From Antedon mediterranea (Eukaryota > Echinodermata > Crinoidea > Comatulida > Antedonidae): a stretch of DNA of 64,000 bases. Location: NCBI RefSeq assembly GCF_964355755.1, contig NC_092673.1, positions 18,479,001 to 18,543,000 on the forward strand. Reading direction: 5' to 3'. The translations under genes and the position numbers were made by a program. Each line of letters begins with the position of its first letter. Position 1 is the first letter of the stretch. Of this stretch, positions 57,701 to 64,000 are shown in pieces. The notes below the pieces were generated by a model that worked only from the letters and a program-made list of their open reading frames with translations, ran no database searches and was not told where the DNA came from.

Positions 57701-58942
57701 CGTTTTTTACTGTATATTATATTCCCCGACAAAAAGTACCCGTGTTCCCCGACGCGGGGGCTAGGCTCCCCGACGAGGGGGCTAGAGCCCCCGTAGCCCC
57801 CCCGCTGGCGCCACCACTGGTGTCTTCTAGTACAGGTGCATGCAACCAAGGTATTAGGCAAGGTTAATACTCTTTAGTAGTACATATATAAATATATATA
57901 ATAAATTTAGGTTTTTTTAATACAGATACAATGCAACATTTTCACCGGAAATGTTTTGAATATGTGACCTACTATTCCCTACTATTCTACTCACAGACTA
58001 GAATCGTCATGGTCAATAAAAACAATAACATCGTTGTATTGTCACGATATTATTGCTCTTACTGACCATAACGTCATTTGATTGCACATGTGAAAATATT
58101 ATTTTCATCAAAGGCAGCATATGTGGTTATCCTATAGTTCTAGTATTAAAACTTTTTAGATTTTCTTTGTTTTATGTATAAAAAATGCACATTTACCTAA
58201 TTATCGTCGATTGTTATCGTCCTAGTGTAAATGGGCCTTTATTTCGAGTTTAGGGTGATAGAAGATTTTTTTTTATCATTGTCAGTGCTGTCATAGTTTT
58301 GCACAATATATATTTTAAATCAAACTCATTTTGATTTGAATCAGTGAAAATAATCATTGTCCAAATAATGGCCAGTAATTTTATTTGCAGATTCTAAAAC
58401 CTACAACAATTTCCGAATTCTAAAAGCTAGTCTTGGTAAATGCTTTGTCGGTGAAAGATACCGTTGGATAAGGTTCCTACTATTTGATAAGTTGGATGTC
58501 AGTGAAATTACAAATATAGATTTCAATGGATATGACTTACTCAATCACCTTGAACACAAAGGTTTAATCTCACCAACTAATGTTAACTTGCTGTTAGAGA
58601 TTACAAATACATCTGAAATCCAACAGGCCAAAGATCTTGTATCAAAGTATATGAGAAACAACAACATTCAGAATAGACATACTGGTAAAACCAAGTTGTC
58701 GTCTTACAGAAAGCGACTGTTCAAGGCCCTGAAACAAGTTGACCCAGATGCATTCAGTAACATTATTTCTTTCTACAAGTTAAGAAAATATAGCTTCTCC
58801 AATGTTTGGGATGCAGTTCTCCATCTGGAGAAAGAGGAAGAATTAGCAGATGATCCAGACAAAATACAAATATTTGCAGATCGTCTTGGAGGAAAAGCAA
58901 GAAAAATACTGTTGGAGTATAATGTTGTTACAGAATTTGAAG
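51556..58942 (+). CDS. Multi-exon death-effector-domain gene, partial (4 exons seen)
   Basis: Visible exons are 51556-51700, 52561-52704, 53323-53464 and 58391-58942. All are bounded by AG acceptors and GT donors, and phases match across each junction (0, 0, 1). The first exon starts in phase 2 and the last ends in phase 1, so more exons exist on both sides. The first three encode 47-48 residues each and show no domain that I recognise. The fourth encodes a death effector domain. Such proteins act in the cytosol as adaptors or regulators of caspase-8-type and innate immune signalling. The 4.9-kb third intron is filled with mobile elements. The spliced product is inferred; no transcript evidence is available here. 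Confidence 0.65.
52561..52704 (+). CDS. Second visible exon of the death-effector gene
   Basis: The acceptor is TATATTTCAG and the donor CACGG|GTAAAA. It is exactly 48 codons, in phase 0 at both sides. The text IKILCLYKDMEITVEVLDQQ could be two beta strands of a ubiquitin-like fold, but that is a guess. Confidence 0.55.
53323..53464 (+). CDS. Third visible exon of the death-effector gene
   Basis: A strong polypyrimidine tract and CCTAG precede it, and TATT|GTAAGT follows. It encodes IVIAEYLWRGTSLKKFFLKR and ends in phase 1 (first base of a Tyr codon). The matching AT is at the start of the exon at 58391. Confidence 0.6.
53880..55521 (+). mobile_element. Decayed LINE (YVDD-type), copy in intron of the death-effector gene
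   Basis: It contains only reverse transcriptase and downstream sequence, so it is 5' truncated. A 3' tail GAATAAATAAAAAAAAAA ends near 55521. It shares motif spelling with the minus-strand LINE at 60.4-63.6 kb (RWKYVDDL, LLGV.I.NDLKW, EYA.PVWH), so both belong to one family. Confidence 0.75.
53940..55312 (+). pseudogene. LINE reverse transcriptase, deleted and frameshifted
   Basis: Motifs appear in order across three frames: LKPNKAGHPDEPPIKL, then a stop at 54151-54153, then LRPISLTYVLARVFE. A gap follows: the block with the first catalytic Asp (usually FRKAFDxIDH) is absent and the text jumps to LIELGVRSSI. From 54314 the frame is open through CGVPQGTLLGPVLF, RWKYVDDLTLG and RPILEYAAPVWH to a stop at 55312. 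The missing palm segment makes the copy certainly inactive. Confidence 0.8.
55525..55800 (-). mobile_element. 5S-rRNA-derived SINE (SINE3 type)
   Basis: On the minus strand, about 55800-55690 follows 5S rRNA: TTGTCTGATCACCGAAGTTA, AGCAATGTTGGACCTGGTT, and GAGCTTGGATGGGAGACCAT. It thus contains the internal A box, intermediate element and C box of the type 1 RNA polymerase III promoter. A non-5S body of about 150 bp follows (GACAGCCGCTTCATC, CTCATGCCATTTCTCTGG) and then a short ACATT-like tail. The body and tail distinguish it from a plain 5S pseudogene. It abuts the LINE tail in opposite orientation. Confidence 0.75.
56040..56200 (+). repeat. 18-bp minisatellite
   Basis: About nine units of CAGGTGTGTCTTC(T/A)GGTG occur with variation. 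A last fragment (GTGTCTTCTAGTACAGG) is found at 57820-57837, on the far side of the hAT-like element. The array was therefore split by that insertion. Confidence 0.85.
56201..57819. mobile_element. Non-autonomous hAT-like element
   Basis: It begins CAGGGGTGGCGCCAG and ends CTGGCGCCACCACTG, imperfect inverted ends of the hAT form (CAG...CTG). GTGTCTTC, eight bases, lies outside both ends (56193-56200 and 57820-57827), which matches hAT target duplication. The host minisatellite itself repeats this octamer, so chance is not excluded. Both ends carry CCGACG(C/A)GGGGGCT blocks. No transposase is encoded. Confidence 0.7.
57103..57750. repeat. Two tandem copies of 328 bp inside the hAT-like element
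   Basis: The unit starts AACCGTCGGTAAACTTCGCC at 57103 and again at 57431. It runs through GGTCCCTGGATGGAAC and CTCGACCCAACG to ATATTCCCCGACAAAAAG. The copies are nearly identical. They encode nothing convincing. Confidence 0.85.
57838..58390. other. Intron 3' part before the death-effector exon
   Basis: AT-rich with no repeat or coding text that I recognise. It ends with the acceptor at 58389-58390. Confidence 0.4.
58391..58942 (+). CDS. Exon with death effector domain
   Basis: The acceptor is TTATTTGCAG and the donor GAAG|GTAATT. Residues 5-85 of the exon fit a death effector domain: FRILKASLGKC (helix 1), GERYRWIRFLLFDKL (helix 2 with the conserved Glu), YDLLNHLEHKGLISPTN and NVNLLLEI (helices 3-5), then AKDLVSKYM, corresponding to the RxDL end motif. 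A linker of about 20 residues leads to another helical segment (RKRLFKALKQVDPDAFSNII..) that may be a second death-fold or unrelated. The domain mediates homotypic binding to caspase or FADD-like partners. A cFLIP, caspase or FADD-type identity cannot be decided from this exon. Confidence 0.75.
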
Positions 58943-59063
58943 GTAATTGTAATGTAACTATTCACATCTTTCATTTGTTTTAAAATTTTATATGATGTTA
59001 ATTTAGTTTTTAAAAAAAAACATGAAAAATATTCCAATTGAACAGTCAAATGAGTTAATGAGT

Positions 59064-59413
59064 TTCCTATTTTTACATGCGCTGATAATTGGTTGTACAT
59101 CAAATATATGACGTCATATATATTATTTACGCCTATTCTTCTTAATTTTAATAATATAAAATTATGATTTATGCTGTCAAAGGCATGTTTGAGATCAACG
59201 AAGCAACACAATATTCTACCCTTTTTTTTACTTAAATATTGTTGAATTATGCTGTTAAGAATGAAAATATTATTTAATGTGCGTAATCTCTTGCGAAAAC
59301 CTGATTTTTCTTGATAAATAATGTTATTGTTTTCAGTATGGTTAGTCATTCTAGTGTTAAGGATGTTTAAAAATATTTTGGCAAGAATTGGAATTAGAGA
59401 AATGCCCCTATAT
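59064..59413 (-). pseudogene. LINE reverse transcriptase fragment
   Basis: A minus-strand stretch of about 115 codons reads YRGISLIPILAKIFLNIL, EKSGFRKRLRTLNNIF, CCFVDLKHAFDSINHN and KLRRIGVNNIYDVIYL, the fingers and first palm motif of a LINE polymerase. It is cut at both ends. Its spelling differs from the other three LINE copies here, so it belongs to another family. It lies just after the death-effector exon, presumably in the next intron. Confidence 0.7.
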
Positions 59414-60454
59414 TAAATACTAGGCTAGGCCATGGAGGAACCCTCCATGGCTAGGCTTACCAAATATTTATTTTGTTTCCAAATTTAGCACCAGCTGAAC
59501 CACTGTTTCAATAGAAAAAAAAAATAGTCCTTGGCTGTACTGCTAATAACTAATTGTACTGTATATTCAGTACATTGGGTGGAGTTCTAAACACCAAGCC
59601 CTTCCAAGTCCCACAAAGTATAACTAAGCTCTTACCAAGTGTATAAAGTGTATATTTTACAAAATATTTAAATTATACAAGCATGCAGAGTGTTAATAGG
59701 ATTTTAATCAATAAATAAATTTAGAGCAATTATGACACATTGTACATTCTAGGCTGATGGATTATTTAAATTTTTTTATTATTATTATTTTACAAAAGTA
59801 AAGACATGCATTCACTTTATGTCCACTGCCTCCGCAGGAAAAGTATATTATTTATTAAGTTTGGTTTTGCTCTTGTCAGCATCATAATGTTATCAGACAA
59901 TACATTTTCCTTACTAAATCTTTTTGTTGCGGTTCTTCAATTCTTCTTCGATTTAGTGTGAATGTCATTTACTCCTGTACTATTCGGTGAGGTTGAATAT
60001 TTTAAAGCATGAATTTATTCCATACATATGAGCCTAAAAGAGCATAAAAATGACTGTTAAAAATAGGATATTAGTAAGCTGTCTCCTAAGGCGTTGTTGC
60101 ATATCATTCCACTCTTAAACTATATTCTGTAATTGATTCATCATACACTTCATATAACAAGGTAAGTTTAATATATACAGCCTGATGTAGTATGCCTCTT
60201 TACCTTTATCTGGAGTGCCACGCATGACGAGCTGCAGGCTCTGATCATCAATGTGGATTACAAATTTCTGAGTACGCTTTCGAGTTGGGCGCATCGTCTG
60301 TTGGTGTTGCCTTGCCAGTTATTGTGTCTGTCAATTTCAATCCGGCCAGATGGGCTAGTAGAAAATGAGTGGACCATAATTCATAATGTTCTGCTTCCCC
60401 GTCAAAATTCATTCATTCATTCATTCTGCTTTTATTCAATATTTCTCTTTGCAG
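59414..60454. other. Intergenic or intronic; one possible short minus-strand exon
   Basis: On the minus strand, 60294 to about 60206 reads MRPTRKRTQKFVIHIDDQSL and ends at AAAG|GTAAAG, a good donor. It could be a first coding exon, but an (ATTC)n run 110 bases away suggests repeat origin. Nothing else is supported. Confidence 0.3.
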
Positions 60455-61043
60455 TATTTTATTTTATTTTATTTTATTTTTATTTATTCAATCAAAACCA
60501 ACAGCGATAAATACCGCCACTAACAGGTTTGAAACATAAAACAATACAACATCAAAAACGGTTAACAATAAAATACAGATAAAATATATATATATATATA
60601 TATAAAACATAGATTGTCATGCCATAAAAAATTTCAATTAAAACAGGTTATGCAGACTGTTCAAGAAGTGAACACATCATCGTCCTCTTAAAATAACCAA
60701 GTCTATCATTAAAAATATCGATATGATTGCTATTTAGATTATTAAATGTATAAGGTAGTCTATGAAAAAGTCCCCTCTTAGTACAGTCGACACGGCTAAA
60801 AGGAATATGCAATAAATGTCTATTTCGTGTACGACCAGGAACATTTAAACTAAATAGTATATATAAAATAAAACTGAATTGCGAGAGATTTACATATAAA
60901 ATTGGTACAAGCTTTCAAACATCAAAATTTACAACATTAAAAAGTTAAAAAGTTAAAAAAAAAATATTTTTAAAAAGGAGATATTACACATGGAGGAAAC
61001 TGATGAAAGTACTTATTACTTATTATTATTATTATTGTTGTGT

Positions 61044-62768
61044 TTATTTTGGTTTATTAATTAGTCTACACAGTGCTGGGAAACATGAGTTGTTGAATCT
61101 TTTAGTATTGCCATATATTTCACTTTGCTTCTTAGCATTCCTAAGTATCCTGCCACACGTTTCGCCTCTCAAGTTAGGGACGATTTTGTTAAGATTTTTA
61201 GCAAAATCAAGAAGAATATCTTCTCTTCTTTGATCTAAAAATTTAAGATTAAGTAGTTTAATTGCTTGATCATAGGATGCATATTTTTGTCCGAGAATTA
61301 TTCTACATGCGCGTTTCTGTATAGATTCAAGCTCCATGGATTGTGCTATGGTTAAGGCAGAGTGCTATACCGGACACGCATATTCAGTTACAGGTCTTAT
61401 GTGGCTAATATACATTTGACGCAGATGGTTACAAGGCATTCCAAATCTTTTTAAACATGTCAACATATGTAATCTCTTACTGGCTCTATTAACAACATCG
61501 TGGATATGCATATTCCATTTCAGATCATTAGTGATCTGAATCCCAAGTAACTTTAAGCATTCAACATTGGTTATTTTTATATTATTTATCGTAAATGATT
61601 TAACAGTGGGTTGAGATTTGGCAAAAGAAATGTTCATAAAGTTAGTTTTTTCAATATTAATTATCATATTATTGTCTTTGGTCCATTGTGATAGTTCGTT
61701 TAATTGATCTTGAACATTAGGCGGGGTTTTCTTGTTGTGAACTTCACATATTGACAAATCATCTACATACTTCCACCGATTTGGGAAGTCTCTAAGCGAA
61801 TTGTTAACCATTACTTGGAAAATTAAGGGACCCAGTTTCGTCCCCTGAGGAACTCCGCAAGTTATTCCTTGCCAGTTTGAAAAACCGCCATTGAGTTTCA
61901 CTCTCTGTTTACGTTCGCTCAGAAAATCACAAATCCACGGCATCAATTCAGGTTGAACTCCAATATCAATTAACTTCTTGACAGCGATTGTATGATCAAT
62001 TAGGTCAAACGCTTTACGAAAATCAACTGCAATAACCGTTGCTTCGTGTCCAGGTTTATCAAGACCTTGAAGTAAATAGTGTAACATGCTAGTAAGATAG
62101 TGACTTGTAGACGCTCCTGTGCGATTTCCAAATTGCATTTCATCTAATTTAGGCGCGATCTTGGGTTTTATCCATGACGAGACAAAGTGTTCTAGCATGC
62201 GTACAAAAATTGGTGTAATGGATATGGGTCTGATTTGATTTAAGTTAACCGGTCCTTTCATTTTAGGAAGTGGGGTTATGGTCGCCTCTTTCCACTTGCG
62301 CGGGACTATGCCTTGCGAGAGTGATGCGTTGTAGATGTCAACTAACGGTGATGCAATTTCAAATGCGAATTCTTTGATGACGCGAGGCGGTAGATCAACC
62401 GGGGCAACTGATTTGTTGCAGTTTATTTTCTGAAGCTGATGATACACCTGCCAGAAGTTGAGTGTCGGTGCATAGCCACAAGGAAGGTATGATGGTAGAC
62501 TATTAGTTTGTAGGGGTTCAATCTTCTGGCATATATTCGCTAGGTAGTTATTTATTAGTTCGCAAATTTTAAGCGGATCGGTTTCTTCAGTTTCTAGATT
62601 CAACACCGATTTCTTTTTATTTGTACCGCATATTTGGTTAACTTTTTGGAACCACTGCTTTGCGTTAGTGTTTTGCAGATTGTTAACTTCGTATTTGTAG
62701 TATTTAATCTTTGCTTGTTTGATTTCCCAAATTACTTGGTTTCTAAGTGTACGGAAATGGCGGGACAT
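61044..62768 (-). pseudogene. LINE reverse transcriptase with one in-frame stop
   Basis: From 62768 the frame reads through LNQIRPISITPIFVRMLEH, MQFGNRTGASTSHYL, IAVDFRKAFDLIDH, CGVPQGTKLGPLIFQVMVNN, RWKYVDDLSICEV and LKLLGIQITNDLKWN to RPVTEYACPV. A TAG at 61363-61365 interrupts it, and the same frame resumes with MELESIQKRACRIILGQKYA to 61044. The family usually has Trp at the stop position, so a single G-to-A change explains it. Upstream, the frame is open towards 62860 (KPWITPKIKGL). Confidence 0.85.
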
Positions 62769-63123
62769 TCTTCCATATTTATGAAAGCTAATTTGTCTCT
62801 CCTTACAAAGTCCTTTTATTTTTGGTGTGATCCATGGTTTGTCATTTGAATGAACTTTAATTCTGCGCTTTGGAAAACAACGTTCGTATGCCAGACATAA
62901 TGTTGATTCGAAAATATTTACTTTTTCATCAAGGTCGTCGGTTTCCAGTATTTCATGCCAATCTTGTGATGTTATCCATTGACCAAATCTATTGCAAGCA
63001 GATTCGCTAAAAGGCCAGAAAGACTTAATAACATTGCGGCCCTTAATGCAGACGAATCCAGGTTTTGGTTTCCATAAAATCGAATTATGGTCACTACGAC
63101 CAAAGGGTGCATGAACAACCGGT

Positions 63124-63640
63124 TCTTCATAATGTTGATAAGTTAGTTATAAGCAAGTCCAGAATATTACCACTGTTGTCCCTAGTTGAAGTTTTGACAA
63201 CTTGTCGAAGACCAGTTGACGAGCAAAATTGTTTAACTTTCGCGCGGGCTTCGTTAAAATCACCGCTAATGAGAATCGCCGCTGACGGTGATGATGTTCT
63301 AATGCTTTCAACGGATTCTCTTAAATAACGAAGAAGTGTTGTTTGTGTACTAACTGGTTGTCCAGGGCTGTAATAAATAATACACAAATGTAAGGATGAC
63401 ATGATCCGTGGCGTTTTTGGTAGCGATACTCTAATCCACATACCTTCCAGAACATCTGGAATAGGAATAGGATTGATTGTGCGAGCTTTGATAGTATCCT
63501 TAATTAGTGCAGCTACGCCACCCCCTATACGATCACTCCGTCCACTACTAAAACAAGAGTTAAAAAATAAAGTCGCTTAGAGCTTGTGATGCTGGGCCCA
63601 TAACCTGTTGTATCCAGCTCGGCCATTTTAGGTTAGGTCC
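63124..63640 (-). pseudogene. LINE apurinic-type endonuclease, C-terminal part
   Basis: The text has AELDTTGYGPSITSSKRLYF near 63630-63570, SGRSDRIGGGVAALIKDTIK, IIYYSPGQP and the metal-site motif ILISGDFNEA. LDLLITN follows, and after a frameshift near 63125 the GRSDHNSI motif with its catalytic His. At least one more shift lies near 63560. The first third of the domain is missing. Confidence 0.7.
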
Positions 63641-63792
63641 TAAGGACACCAACACTCAATTGAAATTAATTGCAAAAATAGTATTTCTATGCTATGTACG
63701 CTATGTGCACTAAAGTGTGTGTACAGTGCAAACAATTTTGTTATGCTCAAAATTAAAGTCTGCGAAATTGATTTTGAGCATTTTAACACACC

Positions 63793-63930
63793 ATTTTTAG
63801 TCGCGTGGAAGCGACTCTATAGTTCACTATGTTGGTCGGTCTGTCTGTCTGTCGGTCTGTCTGTCGGTCTGTCTGGCGGTCTGTCGGTCCGGTATCACTA
63901 TGCGTTTTATCGCTTTCTGACCTTATCTTG
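63793..63930 (+). repeat. Dispersed repeat, TTTAGT(C/A)GCGTGG family, copy 2
   Basis: It has the same order as 20556-20700: a hairpin GTCGCG..GCGAC, TATAGTTCACTATGT, a longer (TCTG/TCGG)n run and GGTATCACTATGCG. It is in direct orientation to copy 1. Confidence 0.65.
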
Positions 63931-64000
63931 ATATCAGTTTAATCTAGCTAGATCAATTTTTCACAGTATATTCCTTATGGCCAGGAATCAATGTGGTTAT

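Larger units (their letters stand above)
60455..63640 (-). mobile_element. LINE with endonuclease and YVDD-type reverse transcriptase
   Basis: The minus-strand element runs from an endonuclease remnant near 63640 to a 3' tail of (AAAAT)n at about 60455-60490. It is the longer of two copies of this family in the window (the other is at 53880-55521). It is 5' truncated in the endonuclease and carries frameshifts and one stop codon. The YVDD in place of the more usual YADD is shared by both copies. Confidence 0.8.

Noticed and set aside
60253-60510. Plus-strand open frame of 85 codons ending in a Phe/Leu/Tyr-rich tail
   Set aside because: The tail is the translation of the (ATTTT)n tail of the minus-strand LINE, and the first part has no similarity.

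Overview
The window is eukaryotic, AT-rich and dense in repeats. It has spliced exons with GT-AG introns, BEL/Pao and LINE retrotransposons, Helitron-like ends, terminal-inverted-repeat (TIR) DNA transposons, a 5S-rRNA-derived SINE, and death-effector-domain coding sequence. This mix, with many AGGCCTA-rich stretches, suggests a marine invertebrate deuterostome. An echinoderm or relative is my guess, not something the sequence proves. No bacterial or operon-like organisation is present.

Left part (1-23.9 kb): the terminal exon of a two-membrane-helix protein (645-886, +) is followed by tandem arrays of 62, 39 and 69 bp and a G/C-rich TIR element (2157-2686). A BEL/Pao element on the minus strand (4054-9792) follows. 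Its ends are fixed by a 5-bp ATAAC duplication and a 744-bp 5' LTR, and nearly all of its 3' LTR is lost. A 5'-truncated LINE (11448-13585, -) sits between two about 360-bp inverted arms. A 1.5-kb TTA-flanked TIR element, a probable tRNA-derived SINE and an array of about 20 units of 43 bp come next.

Middle part (23.9-40.7 kb): a 3.35-kb foldback element has 1.24-kb inverted arms and a TAA target duplication. Next come a cluster of six TTGCGCAA palindromes and a block of Helitron-like 3' ends. One of these ends lies at exactly an A/T junction inside the 5' LTR of a second BEL/Pao element (32261-39530, +). That element is broken by several frameshifts, and its 3' LTR carries a further inverted-repeat insertion.

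The most interesting locus is 40857-48570. An outer pair of inverted ends (TA-flanked) carries thirteen copies of the palindrome CGTATACG. It encloses an inner pair of about 33-bp TIRs flanked by TAA (42643-47609). The inner element contains an apparently intact minus-strand gene of five exons whose junctions all keep frame. It predicts about 1,076 residues, with a DDE-type catalytic core and cysteine-rich C-terminal modules. I cannot assign it to a named transposon superfamily.

Right part (48.6-64 kb): Helitron-like repeats precede a host gene on the plus strand (exons at 51556, 52561, 53323 and 58391). Its fourth exon encodes a death effector domain. A 4.9-kb intron of that gene holds a decayed LINE, a 5S-derived SINE and a hAT-like element that split a minisatellite. 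The window ends with a second member of the same LINE family on the minus strand, damaged by one stop codon and at least one frameshift.

All coordinates come from reading the sequence by eye. Repeat boundaries are good to a few bases where target duplications are quoted, and otherwise to tens of bases.
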